The notes under the pieces were generated by a model, which saw nothing but the letters and a program-made list of their open reading frames with translations, ran no database searches and was not told the DNA's origin. Positions 1 to 12,340 of a stretch of 64,000 bases of DNA are shown piece after piece. Where the stretch lies: positions 558,001 to 622,000 of the forward strand of contig CAMGYJ010000003.1 of assembly GCA_946122785.1 (NCBI GenBank), in the 5' to 3' direction. The position numbers and the translations under genes were made by a program. Position 1 is the stretch's first letter, and the number at the start of each line of letters is the position of its first letter. The DNA comes from Linum tenue (taxonomy: Eukaryota > Streptophyta > Magnoliopsida > Malpighiales > Linaceae).

Positions 1-1713
1 AATCAGGTATGGCGTTTGTTCATAGACGGCGCAGCCGGAAAAACCGCCTCAGGGGCAGGAATTGTCATCGAGTCGCCCGAAGGGGTAGTACATGAAATTT
101 CGCTGAGGTTCAAGGAGATCAAGACCAACAATGTCGCTGAGTATGAAGCACTAATCAATGGGCTTCGGATATTGTCCACCCTAGGGGCAACTGACGTGCA
201 AATATTCTCCGACTCTCTCCTGGTCGTCAAACAGGTTCTCGAGGCGTTCGAAATCAAAGATGAGACGCTAGCGACATTGGCTACCAGGGCGCGAGACGCC
301 CTGTCCCAATTGAATTCGTGGAAACTAGAGCATGTCCGGAGAGAGGACAACCAACATGCAGACGCGCTTTCCAAACTCGCAACCGCCATGGACTTTTAAG
401 GAGACCGGCACGTCACCGTCACTAAAGAAAGTGAATCCCCAGAAGAAGTCATGAGCGTCGAAGAAGCCGCCGACTGGAGGACCCCCATGATCCAATACTT
501 GGAGCACGACGTCGCACCACAACACCCGGTCGAACGGAAGGCACTCAAACGAAAGGCGGCCCGGTATTCGATGGTGGACGGCCAACTGTTCAAAAGATCA
601 TTCTCAGGAGCCTACCTGAAGTGCCTAGGGGTGGAAGAGGCTAAGTGGACCTTAAGAGCAATACACCAGGGAACGTGCGCCACGCACGCCGGTCCGAGAT
701 CGCTCGAGAGAACTGTCCTCCTACAAGGCTACTACTGGCCCACCATCAAGAAAGACGCCTCAGACGTCGTTCTCAAATGTCACGCATGCCAAGTTCACGC
801 TTCCAAGCACCACCAACCAAGCTCCGAGCTACAAAGTGTGGTGGGACCATGGTCGTTCGCTAGATGGGGACTCGATCTCCTGGGACCTTTTGCCACGGCG
901 GCCCTGGGGAAGAAGTACTTGGTAGTCGCAGTTGACTACTTCACTAAGTGGATAGAAGCTGAACCGCTGGAAACCATCACTAGTGCGAGGGTGCAGAAGT
1001 TCGTGTTTAGCATAATCATGATCCGCTTTGGAGTTCCCCATTCGATCATCACCGATCATGGGACGCAGTTTGACTGCCGACCGTTCGAGAATTTCTGTGC
1101 ACGAAACCGCATCGTATGCACCATGGCCTCGGTAGCATACCCGCAAACCAATGGCCAGGCGGAGGCTTCCAACAAGCTGATACTCCAAGGATTGAAGAGG
1201 CGTCTCCGAGAGGCCAAAGGGGCATGGACCACCAAGCTTCCCCACATCCTATGAGCGCACCGCACCACTCACAAGACGTCCACGGGCGAAACTCCTTTCG
1301 CCCTGACTTATGGCTCCGAGGCGGTTGCCCCAGAAGAAATGAACCTGCCCTCCCTCCGCGTTCAAGCATACGACCAGGAGCGCAATCACGAAAAGCTGCT
1401 TGAACAGCTAGATATGATTGAGTCAAGGCGTGACGCGGCCATGGAACGCATCATGCGCGAAAAAGCTAAGGTCGCGTCCTCATAAAACAAGAATGTGAAA
1501 CCGCGACCCGTCGAAGAGGGAGACCTTGTTCTTAAGCGTGACTTCCAAAGGAGGGATGATCATGGCAAGCTGGCCGCCACATGGGAAGGTCCATTTCTCA
1601 TTGGGGAAAAGACTGGACCCAATACGTTTCGTCTAGCAACCATGGAGGGCGACCCAGTCTCCAAGACATGGAATGGCATGCACCTACGGAAGTACCACAC
1701 CGACGTGCTCTAA
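1..1713 (+). pseudogene. Tat-type pol remnant: RNase H + integrase
   Basis: A single reading frame runs across the whole interval, broken by three stops: TAA at 397-399, TGA at 1252-1254 and TAA at 1483-1485. The first part (to 397) is an RNase H domain (FIDGAAG, NVAEYEALI, SDSLLVV, DNQHADALSKLA). Integrase follows, with the H-H-C-C zinc-binding region (about 670-795), catalytic core signatures (RWGLDLLGPF, ITDHGTQFD, NGQAEASNK) and a C-terminal part (GDLVLKRDF, LRKYHTDVL). The 1252 stop replaces the Trp of a W-A-H-R-T-T motif that is intact in element #2 at about 62341. The 1483 stop falls where element #2 has Tyr. Both look like point mutations. The frame starts upstream of the window. Confidence 0.9.
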
Positions 1714-2444
1714 AGTCCTTCATTCCCCATTGCAACAATGTACGGGTCGCTACTACGCACCCGCTTTTGGATCTCTTTTGGTGGAGAGGGCAAGGCCCGC
1801 CACATGTAACGGTGTATGGGATGTTATTGCACACCCACTTTTGCTCATTCAGTACACTGATATCTATTTCGGCTAACACTTCAGGCCCCAATATTAGCAT
1901 TAAGCTCGCCTGTAGGACAGATATCTTAAAGGACTCGCAAAAGACAAGGAATAACACAACATTCGCACAACGAAGATCTGAAATAGTCTCGAAACGAGCA
2001 TTAATGTCCCGTGGACCACCGCGAATGACACCAGCTCCAGGCTAAGTGCAGCCCGCCTGGGCATAATCGCCATAAAAACGAAACTCGTACACGGTCACCA
2101 GCACTTGTTCGTACTATGGCCGCCAGAGGCAGAGTTACGCAAAGTAAATCCCGCTTCGACGCGGTCCCAACAGGTTTCCATACCACACAAGACATATGTC
2201 CATGAAACCCCATAAGGAAAAGAAAAAAAGGGCTTGGCTTCAACCAAGTCATACGTGAGAAATGCCAAAAATCACAGACAAGTCTAAACGGTCTTAAGGC
2301 ATAAAACGGACAGCGCTCATCTCACGCACGCTGCAAAAGGGTGCTCACTCGCACTAGAGCACACACGCTCTCAAAGTCATATGTTTAACAGGGGTAGCAT
2401 AAATAATAAAAAGATAAAGGCCCAAAGGGTCTGAAAAACACGAT

Positions 2445-4968
2445 TTACACTGACGGGGAAACATCATCCCCTCCTTCACCTCCTTCTTCATCCCGAGGAA
2501 CCTCGACCTCGTTCCCTGCCTCTTCCTCCTCGGACTCATCCGCCTCCGAATTAACATCCGCTGACGACCAGAGACCGATCGCATCCCAGACACGGTCTGA
2601 GTCCCACTCGACATCGGGGGCGTCCTCCCGGAACAAGTGGCGGATGGCGGCCACCACATTCCCTACCACGGTCTTATACTTCGCTTTGTCGAAGGCAAGA
2701 AATTCAGCTGAATTTAGATAAGCAGGTCCCGCTTCAGCACGAGCCACAGCAAGATCATTTTCATGGCTTGCAGCCAGAGCGGCCTTCTCACTCTTAAGAC
2801 TCGCCACCTCTTGACGGAGCGCCTCCTGCTCCTCCAACAAAGTTCTCTCCAGCTCCTTAGATTTGCGGGCACTCTCCTCAAGGCGACCTTTGGCCGCCAG
2901 CAGCTCCCGCTCCTTCTCTGCCAACTTGTCGGTGAACTTACGTTCAATCTCAGGCCGCACCTCCGCAATCACGGCTTCACGTTGGCTGCTCACACTCTTC
3001 CGAAAATTGGCAATCTCGACCGCGTTGTCATCAACGGTCTTCGCGAGGCGGTCATTCAGCAAGATGATTTGGGAAAACCCAATCTGAGCCTGCGACGACA
3101 TGCCCCGGGGAAATGAGTTAGGCAAGGAAATAAAAGAAGCTCAGTTAAAAGGGGAACACTAACCGCAAAAAAGAATTGAGCAGCGGTCCCCGCGAGGCGC
3201 CTGTTGCTACCCTCAGATGTGGAGGTGTACTCGGTCGGCCTGGCAAGCCAATCACTGATAGTATGAAGACCGTGTTCGGCCGCCTCTGTGTCTGTGGCGG
3301 CCAACTGGGACAAAGAGATGGAACCCCCCTGTTCCACACGCTTCCCACTCTTGCCGCGGTTATCAGTTGCTTTCGCATTGGGGGAGTTCGTCCTAGCCCG
3401 CTTTCCGGCTGCCTTAGAGACGAGAGGCTCCACCACCCTCTTCCCCCCTCGCCTGGTCAGAGGGATAGAAGGCTCAACCTCCGGCCCCGCCATGTCCACG
3501 ATGGGCGGGACTGCAGACTGCGGGCGGTCTTGAGCCATAGCGCCCGCCTCTGCCACCGAGGCGGAAGTGCTACCCGCCTTGGCGTACCTTCCCGCCTTTC
3601 TCTTCTTGGGGCGGTTCGCGTTCGCCAACTCGTGAAGACCTGAAAAAGGAAAGCATAAGTGAAGCACATGAGAAAGAGAAGATCAACATTAGCCAAAAAA
3701 CGACACTAACCATAAAATGCACGAACGTGTTGATAAGCGCTCTCAGGACCGCTATGCTCCACACGAATCTGAACCCCATTCACGAGACGTGTGACGTGAT
3801 CCTTCACCGATTGAGGAAATTGAGAGGACGCACACCAGTCATCCTTCTGCCCTTCCGAATAACCCGTCAGCGGTTTCGCATCCCCCTAATACCACTTCCA
3901 TGAGGGGCGAGCGAAAAAATACTCCTTGTACCACGGAGAATCAAGCTTAGGAGCTCCCTTGACGAAACCAACGGCGTTCTCTCGTCGCCCGATAGACCAG
4001 CCGTTGCGCGAGTCACGGATGTTATATATCATCCTGAACGCGTCGAAAGAAGGGGTCTCCTTTAGGCGGTCACACGCCCACCGGTACATGATCGAGTGGA
4101 AGATGATGGTGGGTGAGAGGCATCCCAGGGTACAGTTGAGCCAGAGTAGGACCTTCGTCAAGATGGGGTCCAATGGGAACCGCAAACCTAGCTTCACGTG
4201 CTCGACGTGGATGGGAATCCAACCGTCGGGGCAGGAACCAGAGCGACTCCGCTCAGAAGGAGCCGCATATTGCCAATCCGGAGGCATGCGGAGCGACTTA
4301 AGGCGGTACAATACCTGATCTGGTCTGAACACCGCCGCATGTGAAGGACCGCGAGCAAATACCTCCTCCGGAACCTCTCCATCATCCCACATCCCAACAT
4401 GCCGAAGCAGGGTATACACTGAGTCAGCAATTGCAAGAGGAAGCGGTCTCCCCTCGGCATCTTCCACTACCTCCAAAGACGAAGAGGTACTAGGAACCGC
4501 TTCCGAGTGCACCCCATCACTATCAGACTCATCTTCAGTATCCAAGGAAACGCTACCTAATCCTACCCGATTCAATTCACCCAAGTTATCCCCAACCGCC
4601 GAAGAGGTGGCCACAACCCCAACTGGCACAGGGCGGGTATCAACATTAGAATTTTCTAAGTCTACAGAAATTCCGACAAGGCAATTGTCCAGTTCAAACG
4701 CTTTTCCAACATATAATTCTAAGCCCGACAGGTCAAACACGCATTCAGACGCGCTTCGTGTCGGGGGAGAATAAGTCATACCTTGAGAAACAGGCGCGGT
4801 TCCAATTGAAGCCGTCACAGACTTCTTCCCGGCGGCACGAGGAGAGGGAATGGCCACCGATTCCCGACGATCCTTTTCCGCCGGACCCCCCAAAGAAAGA
4901 TCAGGGGTCGAAACCGTCGGGTTAACCGTCGCGTCCGGGAGAGCAGCGCCGTCGCCCGACATCTGCAC
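2445..4968 (-). pseudogene. antisense spliced ORF of gypsy #1 (Transposase_28-like N-part, coiled-coil C-part)
   Basis: Minus-strand coding pieces lie at 3886-4968, about 3180-3640 and 2445-3110. The first starts at an ATG (4960-4962) and ends in a domain resembling the 'putative gypsy type transposon' family (Pfam Transposase_28): HVEHVKLGLRFPL, FHSIMYRWACDR, WYKEYFFA. Its frame is cut by TAG at 3886-3888 but continues open to a donor-like site near 3712. The middle piece is basic and low complexity (KKRKAGRYAKAG). The last is a long Glu/Lys/Ala coiled coil with an acidic tail (ADESEEEEAG, GGEGGDDVSPSV). Probable introns separate the pieces (CAG acceptor near 3642). The protein's role is unknown; similar ORFs are annotated in gypsy-type elements of many plants. 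Splice limits are approximate. Confidence 0.65.
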
Positions 4969-5552
4969 TTAGCAAGGCGAGGGGCGAGCGACTATTTCCG
5001 CGGCGAGAAAGAGAGCGTCGGCGTTCGAAAAAGAAACAAGGGAAGAGTTAGCGCAACTAGTGGAAGGCGCACACCGCAAAGTACGAAAGAAAGAGCACTC
5101 ACCGGAAGAGAGCTCGCAATTTATACCCGTCGGAAGAAGCTCCAAGTCTTGCACAGCAAAGGAAAGAAGAAGAAGAAGACGAAGGGGTTTCCGAAAAAAG
5201 AAAAAAGTGGCAGAAAATCCCTCCACAAACCCTTCTTAAACTCAATAAGGGGAGGGTTCAAAAGTTGGGGGGTGCGCCGCACGAAAATCGAGGCAAAAAC
5301 CCCCCGAAGTGACGTCCTCCCTGCCGCCGTCAGGGCTCCCCGCCCGAAGTTCTGACACGTGGCGATGGAAGCGAAAGTTCCGACCCCCCAGGCGTTCGCA
5401 TGCTACGCTTTCACAGCTAGGGGCAGATGGAGGGTCATACGCCCAGCGGTTTTAAATTTGGTGACGTGGGCTGGCGACCCAGGCCGCTCAATAATGATAA
5501 ATGACCTCGTTTAGCCGCGAAAACCTACCACTTCTCACGCCTAAGGGGCAAA
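4969..5552. other. spacer between antisense ORF and 3' LTR of gypsy #1
   Basis: No sense-strand gene is visible. The segment would contain the leader and promoter of the antisense ORF, and it ends in the purine-rich AAGGGGCAAA (5543-5552) that should prime plus-strand DNA synthesis directly before the LTR. Confidence 0.5.
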
Positions 5553-6097
5553 TGTTGGGCCAAATATTGAGGCACACGGGCCCCAAGCCCACAAAGTCAC
5601 CAAAAGCCCATGAAAAGGAAGGCCCACCCAAGCAGGGGCAAAAGCACCATTCGGAGGCGGTCCTCACCTGCCTTCGAATGAAACCGCCCGACATCCGGGC
5701 CTGCCTAGAGTAGGCGACCGCCCGACAATACGGTCTAACGGACTTCTGTCCTTCAGGTACGGAATCTGACAAGAGATACGACCAGAATAAGCATTTAATG
5801 AAGGCAGAGGCGACCCTGAACGCCCGACAAGCTATTAAATGCGCACAACACCACCAGAACTAGTATAAATACCCAATGATAGGGCTCATTTATGGTAACT
5901 TCGACCAACTCCATTCTCTCTCTTATTTACTCACACTTTACTTCTCTCTCTAACTTAAGCATCGGAGGAGGTCCCAGGATCCCCCTGAGGACCTTTCTGC
6001 AGGGCTTCGGAGACCGCCCTCGACCATCGAAACCGCCTAAGGCCAGTGGAGTCTCACAAACCGCTTGGGACATTCCAAGCACAAACAGTAATCAACA
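5553..6097 (+). repeat. 3' LTR of gypsy #1
   Basis: Begins TGTTGG directly after the polypurine tract and ends TCAACA, giving the expected TG...CA with a short inverted terminal match. It contains a TATA box (5864-5870) about 90 bp before a pyrimidine-rich leader, and the segment GCATCGGAGGA (from about 5958). Length is about 545 bp. The partner LTR is outside the window, so the ends rest on the PPT and terminal motif only. Confidence 0.75.
5864..5870 (+). promoter_or_regulatory. TATA box of gypsy #1 LTR
   Basis: TATAAAT inside the LTR, placed as expected for the U3/R promoter of a plant LTR retrotransposon. Confidence 0.6.
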
Positions 6098-6702
6098 CTA
6101 AACAAGTGATTTCAAAGAAGATAAATTATGAGAAAAATAAGAATTATGCTACAAACGAGCTTGCACAGAAATGTGGATTTTTTTTAAGAAAAAACATGCA
6201 GAAAACGCTAATAAGTAATAATTAACAAAAATATGTATGCATATTGGAATTTAGGTCCCAACATAAAAGGAAAAATTGGGTGTTCCTCGGTTATTAATTC
6301 AATGTTTGGTTTGTCTAACCAAACAAATGGTCTCAACATGGTATGCATGATCCGCACCGTAAGCACAAGCATGACCTGATTTAGATCGTATAGAATTCGA
6401 TCGAACTCCTGACCAGTGATTCAACCCCACCGTCCGAATCGTCTGTACAGGTGGTATCTTTCTTGTTTGGGTTGGTGGCAATGGTCAATGAAAATTGACA
6501 TAATGAAAATTCAAAGTTGCTCAAAAAACTTTCTTGTAGCGTTCCTAACTTCCTATCACACATGCCTGGTCAATGAAAATTGCTGCAAATTCTTGGTTGC
6601 TGTCCATAATGCCCCTACCACAGCTAAAGATGTACAACACAGATTCGAATCCACCAAAACAGATCATTATCATCATCTTCTAAAATGCGAGGGAATCAGT
6701 TT
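6098..6702. other. intergenic spacer
   Basis: AT-rich, with no coding signal. From about 6525 it matches 30600 onwards, which marks the left edge of the segmental duplication. Confidence 0.5.
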
Positions 6703-7879
6703 TTATTCAGGTTCCGGTTCAAATTCAGGTTTGGATATGGGCGGTGTTCTGACGAAATCAGCAAAGTCGTATTCTACTGTTCTATGGTGGAATGTCGGCG
6801 AATAAGCATATCTCCTTGCTATGGTGCCGGCCGAGTACAAAATCTCTACGAAGCCACTGCATCTAGTCAGTCTCAAATGCATCAAGCTTCGGGTCACGAT
6901 GTTCAGCCGGCCACCGGGGCACGGCTGTATACGGCCGTCCGGCGTCCCATAAATACGATCGCCGACGATGCTGCAGTCTTCCAAAGTCAACTCCTCGAGA
7001 TCCTTGAAACCAGGGATAAGCTCCCACAGGAACATCGCCTCAATCAACCGCCCCTTTTGCACCGCCAGGGATTTCAGAAACCTGATTGATTATATCAGAA
7101 GCAATAAAAGAGAGAGTTTTAGTTAGTAACCCGCGCGCATAAGAAACAAATCAAAGTTAGGGTTTCGACAACGGTGGTTCAATTGAATTGATTTTTATCA
7201 GAAGCAATGAAAGAGATGTCTAGTTAGGTAACTAGAAAAACTAATAAAAAATCACTAATGTTTGGACACGGTGGTTCAATCATCTTACATAAAGCTGCAG
7301 GGGCTGGCGAATTGGAACTTGAGGATGTCCATGTCGCAGTTCCGCAGGGTCAAGTGTTTGAGAAGCTCCTGCCGTCTTCTTCCCGACAAAAGACTGCTCA
7401 GGGAGAGTCCTCCGTGCGGCGGCTGTGGCTGCCGGCGGGTTAGAAACGACACGGCTTTGGAGTGGCAGCAGGTGCAGGCGCCGTCCACCAATGGCGCCGT
7501 GGTTTTGGATCTGTCCGCAATTGGGATCCTCCGGCTCAAAATTCAGCCCCAGAGAGTCGATGGAGAACTCGGTACGGCGGTATCGCAGCCGGGTGCGGGC
7601 CGGGCGGAGAGGGAAGGGCTCTCGCCGGCGGATGACCTGGTCGACCCAGCTCAGGAATTCACCCACGGTGTCGAAGCACGAGATTGGGTAACCGTCGGGC
7701 ATGAACTTGGTGATGCCGTTGCCGGCGAAGTGGCTGTTCGGCAACGCCGGCGACCTCCACTGACTCCGCCATCGCCGGGAGAGGACGCTGGTCCTCCCCG
7801 CCTCGTCAAGCGGCAGCGCGATGGCTATCTTGCCCAGTAGCTCCGCCGGCAATTTGCCAAAGTAAGGATCTCCGTCCAT
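6703..7879 (-). pseudogene. F-box protein gene A, frameshifted
   Basis: Exon 1 (7289-7879) starts at MDGDPYFGKL and has an F-box (LPAELLGKIAIALPLDEA, SVLSRRWRSQW). A CAG acceptor opens exon 2 at 7081, which has a leucine-rich-repeat-like segment (ELTLEDCSI, HLRLTRCSGF) and stops at 6703-6705. The donor is GTAAGA at 7288. Compared with gene C (30787-31985), a 20-bp deletion near 7518, between short TCC-containing repeats, shifts the frame in exon 1. Exon 2 also ends early, so the acidic tail of gene C is missing. The intron (7082-7288) is about 94 bp longer than in C because of an internal tandem duplication. F-box proteins are substrate adaptors of SCF ubiquitin ligases; this copy is unlikely to work. 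Confidence 0.8.
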
Positions 7880-8428
7880 TCTCAATTCTCTAAAATTGTT
7901 ATTAGCTTGAAACACAGATCGTGAATTCGAGATGGTGTCTCCCTCCCCTGTTCAACACTCGGTCATATTTACAGATAGAACTTGAACTTGGAAGCAGGTT
8001 CGGACTTCGGAGTCGGAGTCGGAATCTGTAATCCCAAAGGAGAAGGAAAAGAAAAAACAGAAGAAAGAAACAAGTCAAACCCAAACCTCAGAGCCCGTTT
8101 CCCCCAACTCCATTCTTCTGGGCTCTGGCCCATCTCGTAGCCCAAACCTATAGTTTACTTGTCAAACGATCCAAAAAATAGTAGCTTATAACCGATTCGT
8201 TGGTCGGAGGAGTTGAGACGAATATTGAATTATTAATATGAACGTATTAATGCTCTTCATTCATGTATGCTGTGAGGGCAACATCTCATTAGTAACTTGT
8301 CATTAGTTGGTAATGGAATAGGGAATAGTGATATGAATTTGTTTCGGCGTTTAGGATAACAAAGAAAGCTGCAGAAATAAGACCTACTTCGATTTAATTA
8401 AACTTAACAAGAAGAAACATACTATCTA

Positions 8429-8777
8429 GGGTAATGTCTATTTTTTATCCAAATGACCAAATCTTTTTCAGATTCTTTTATATTATCCAAACCTATTAAA
8501 ATGCTATTAATTAGCCAAATCTTTTGTAATGCATCAAAATATTAGCCATTTTTACGCTATTGTTAATAATTATGTAACACTTTTCTTAGTTAAAATACTA
8601 AAATTTTGGAATGTTGACATTCATGTGTCTCTTCCAAGTCAGTATCATGTTGCCAAGTCAATATTACTAACAAAATTGCTAACTGAAAGTAACATTTGGC
8701 TAATTCTTAGTATTTCGATAGGTTTGGATAATATAAAAGAATCCGAAAAAGGTTTGGATAAAAAATAGACATTACCC
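8429..8777. mobile_element. 349-bp MULE-type MITE, copy 1
   Basis: Inverted ends begin GGGTAATGTCTATTTTTTAT on both sides, and a perfect 9-bp target duplication TACTATCTA flanks it (8420-8428 and 8778-8786). The first ~75 bp at each end are inverted copies. No coding capacity. The same element with the same target duplication sits in duplication copy 2 at 36567-36915, so it was inserted before the duplication. Confidence 0.85.
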
Positions 8778-8786
8778 TACTATCTA

Positions 8787-10254
8787 TGTCCTTCTTGTTT
8801 GTTTTATCTTTCCACCATAGTGAGCATTCGCAAGAAAAAAGAGAATGTCAATAAAACTGATGAACGTTGTGGACCAATGGTGCTATAGCATCGTGTTTTT
8901 TTTTATAGTGATCAGAAGTTATGACAAACACATACAATCTTTGACAATAACAATAACAACATCAATGTTGTCAATACTTCCGTGTAGTGATGGCCTAGGT
9001 GGGATCCAAGGGTGGTCAGAGATTGGAAAGAGGAATGCACACTCTGGATAGCAGCCTGTGCTAAATAAATAAAGAAGTGAAAATGGTAAAACTAATATAC
9101 ATGACTTTTTCTTCATTCAAATAAATCTTGTCATAACTAATAAATAATTGCAATGTCAAAAATAGGATGAACTCTAATCATTACAACATCCAAATAAAGA
9201 ATTTCATCAAGTGCCCCAAGCTTTCACTTGTCTATTCTCTAGTATATTAATTTTTTAATGGAACTGTATAAGTACTACGTAGAGGATATATTCATAACAA
9301 CATAAATTACATCCATTGTTCTTTAGATCAACACAGTTCCACTGAAAAAAAAGCAAAAATGTCCATCTAAATGTCCACAACCCGGTAAGATGTACAAGTG
9401 GTTTCCTAAGTTGACCTGAAAAATAAGCAAAAATGTCCACAACCCGGTAAGAAAAAGCTTCATGCAGACTTAAAGATCTCTATGCACAACCCACACCACA
9501 GGAATTAGTAGCAAAAAGATTTGCAAACCCAAAAGAGAACTGAAATTTTTCTAGTTCTTGGAATTAACATCATGCAAAAGACACCCACATAAACAGATGC
9601 AAGTTTGTTTTTGTTGAAAGTTGAAGCACCCAAAAATTAATTGCGATAACATTAGACATTGATATGATATAAGTTAAATGTTAATGGCATTCCAATTTCC
9701 TCTTCAAACTCCCAAAATTTTGCATATAAGAAAAGCAACCTTAGCATATACATCTAAATGACAACTAAAAAAATAATAATAAGAAAACCACTTGTACAGG
9801 AGCGAAAGGGATAAGCTCGAGGAAAGGGTTTTCTTCAAAGAGCAGGCTATGCATATTTCTGTAATTCAAAGAGGAGCGGCTTCATACCAGTAAACTACAT
9901 GAATGTCAATCAGCTAGATCAACTCCACTAGAATAGTAATCAAGTAATCAAACTATGCATTGTGTCAAATGATATAATGTTCATACTATTTCTAAGCAAA
10001 ACAATAGATAACAGTCGGAAAATAATAATATTGCACTCACCGAGAGTTATTATAACCTACTTCTATATGAACAACTAAACCGAAGACTTTAAAGAAGGCA
10101 GAAGAACCCTAAATTTAACTACAATCAAACACAAATCAGCAAGATTTTCGATTTTTTTGAGAGCCAACTACACAGAGAGAAAAATTGAAGTATATCTAAA
10201 ATTCTCCAAGCAAGTTGAAGGCAAACCATAACTTTAAGATATTCATAATAGCCT
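8787..10254. other. noncoding part of duplication copy 1
   Basis: AT-rich, no ORF with recognisable features. It matches 36925-38409. No second exon for F-box B was found here. Confidence 0.5.
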
Positions 10255-10857
10255 TCAACTATTGATGTAGGGGCTGGCGAATTGGAACTTGAAGATGTCC
10301 ATGTCGCAGTTCCGTAGGGTCAAGTGTTTGAGAAGCTCCTGCCGCCTTCTTCCCGACAAAAGACTGCTCAGGGAGAGTCCTCCGTGCGGCGGACGGCTTA
10401 GAAAGGATACGACTTTGGATCGGCAGTAGATGCAGGCGCCATCCACCAATGGCGCCGTGGTTTTGGATCTGTCCTTATTGAATTCGATCCATCCGCAATG
10501 GGGATCCTCCGGTTCAAAATTCAGCCCTAGAGAGTCGATGGAGAACTCGGTACGGCGGTTTCTCAACCGGGTGCGGGCCGGGCGGAGAAGGAAGAGCTCT
10601 CCCCGAAGGATAACCTGGTCGACCCAGCTCAGGAATTCACCCACGGTGTCGAAGCAGGAGATTGGATAACCGTCGGGCATGAACTTGGTGATGTCGTTGC
10701 CGGCGAAGTGGCTGTTCGGCAACACCGGCGACCTCCACTGACTCCACCATCGGCGGGTGAGGACGCTGGTCCTCGCCGCCTCGTAAAGCAGCAGCGCGAT
10801 GGCTATCTTGCCCAGTAGCTCCGCCGACAATTTGCGAAAGTAAGGATCTTCGTCCAT
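10255..10857 (-). CDS. F-box protein B (truncated family member, 200 aa)
   Basis: A single open exon starting MDEDPYFRKL, homologous to exon 1 of the F-box genes at 7289-7879 and 31378-31985. The frame diverges after FQFASP and stops within five residues, so the leucine-rich-repeat exon of genes A and C is absent. The F-box itself has drifted: the usual L-P start is L-S, and P-L-D is L-L-Y, residues kept in gene D. That suggests relaxed constraint. The central GYPISCFDTVGEFLSWVDQV block is conserved. It lies in tandem with gene A, 2.4 kb apart. It may encode a short F-box-only protein or be a pseudogene; I favour a decaying copy. Its upstream region (10858-11100) is shared with gene D. Confidence 0.55.
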   Translation of the reverse strand: MDEDPYFRKLSAELLGKIAIALLLYEAARTSVLTRRWWSQWRSPVLPNSHFAGNDITKFMPDGYPISCFDTVGEFLSWVDQVILRGELFLLRPARTRLRNRRTEFSIDSLGLNFEPEDPHCGWIEFNKDRSKTTAPLVDGACIYCRSKVVSFLSRPPHGGLSLSSLLSGRRRQELLKHLTLRNCDMDIFKFQFASPYINS

Positions 10858-11970
10858 TCTTATTCTTTAATAATAAATAATTACTTGAATTGTAGCACTG
10901 ATTGTGTCTCCCGTGCTCCACCTTCATTCTTATTTATAGCCTACAGTACATGTAGAACTCGGAACTTGGATATAGTTGGGAGTTCGGATGCGGAAGCTTC
11001 TTTTTTTTTTTTTTTTTTTTGTAAGATCGGATACGGAAGCTTTACTCCAAAAGGAGAAGGAAAGCAGAAAACAGAAGAAGGAAACAAGTTAAACCCAAAT
11101 AGTTAGGGCTTTTTATTCGTGATTGGGCCTCATGTGTGGACCTTTTCACCCTTATTTTTCTAGGATTTTTTATTTTTGAAAAAATGAAAAATGTTTTGTA
11201 AAACAAATAACCAGAATCTCAGATTAAAAAACTGTTTTGAAAATATATAATTAACCTTATCATATTTTATTTAAGAACATGTAATTTTCTATCATATTTA
11301 TCATTTTAAAAATTAACAAATATAAACAAATATTATTTAATAAACAATCAAACAAAATCCATTTTGACTACTTTATGTTTTATAATTTTTATTCATATTT
11401 TATATTAGAAATTATTTTTTTAGTAATTTTACATGATTTCTTATAAAAAAAACACTTCAAATAGTTTTTCAACAAAACACTCAATATTTTTTTGAAAAGT
11501 ATTTCTCTAAAACCTCATCCAGAAGCTGCTTCTGCAAAAACTACAGCATGACCACTAACTTGTTCTAACTACAACATCCCGATCGACGGCCAAGTAAAAC
11601 CGCCGACCAGGTGTAGCATAGGGCAAGCAAGCAATAATAATTTATCGTGCAACGGGGATCTAGACTTACCCTACTTCAGGTTTATGGTTCGTTATCTAGC
11701 CAATCTAGAGTAGTGATTAGGGAAACTAAACTAACTAACCTAACTAACCACTAACCTAACTATTTAAAAGGTTGGGAGCTCTCTTGTGTTGAATCCCCCT
11801 ATTTTCATCCTTTGGATCGTTGTTGAGTATCCTTCTAGCTCAATCAACTCAAATACTCTACCGTTAGGAGATGGACTCCCGCGGGAATGACCCAGAACGG
11901 CGAATCCATGAATGGGGTATGCTCTATTCAACCTAGGGCAACCCTATATCGTAGGAGATTGATGGAATCG

Positions 11971-12326
11971 TGTTAGAAACAAAGTTTCTAACGGGTTTGA
12001 TAATTGGGGATTTGGGTATTTGAAGAATATAATTACGGATTAAGAAGTAGACTTTGGGGAAGAACGAGAAAGAATTAATGGCCGACGACCGGATTAGGGA
12101 TAGAGGAGAAATTGAGAGGAGTTGGGAGAGAATAGGGTTTAAGGATTTTCTTAATATTCTTCTTGGCTGCCCACTAATGAATCACAAAGTACATATTTAT
12201 AGGGAATATCGGGAAACCCTACTAATAAACTTAATTGTACTAAAAGACTACTAACCATAAATAAAATTACTCTACAAATAACTATAATAATAAATATAGA
12301 AACACTACAGAAATCAGTTTCTAACA
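11971..12326 (-). repeat. 3' LTR of the FtsH-carrying retrotransposon
   Basis: 356 bp, highly similar to the halves of the 5' LTR at 14726-15016 and 16476-16544. Ends TG...CA. Confidence 0.85.
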
Positions 12327-12340
12327 TCTCCTCCCCCTTC

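Larger units (their letters stand above)
1..6097 (+). mobile_element. Ty3/gypsy (Tat-type) LTR retrotransposon #1, 3' part
   Basis: The visible order is RNase H, integrase, a noncoding stretch (1714-2444), an antisense spliced ORF (2445-4968), a spacer, a polypurine tract (about 5543-5552) and a 3' LTR (5553-6097). The 5' LTR, gag, protease and reverse transcriptase lie outside the window to the left. The RNase H is of the second ('archaeal-type') class lying directly before integrase, as in Tat-lineage elements, and the antisense ORF after pol is seen again in element #2. Three in-frame stops in pol and one in the antisense ORF make it defective. Lineage assignment is by domain order and sequence resemblance to element #2 (48897-64000). 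Confidence 0.85.
6525..11560. repeat. segmental duplication, copy 1 (F-box A + F-box B block)
   Basis: The block matches 30600-41455 in the same order and orientation. It holds F-box gene A (two exons), a spacer with a 349-bp MITE, F-box B, and an AT-rich tail (about 11170-11550 equals about 41065-41455). Copy 2 additionally has a 4.0-kb transposon (32287-36307) and about 1.7 kb of extra sequence (about 39322-41060). Copy 1 ends where an Athila-like LTR begins (11561). Stretches such as 7700-8180 versus 31800-32286 are nearly identical, so the event is fairly recent. Confidence 0.9.

Noticed and set aside
1581..2045. 154-codon frame after gypsy #1 integrase
   Set aside because: Overlaps the integrase C-terminal region in another frame and runs into noncoding sequence; no parallel in element #2.
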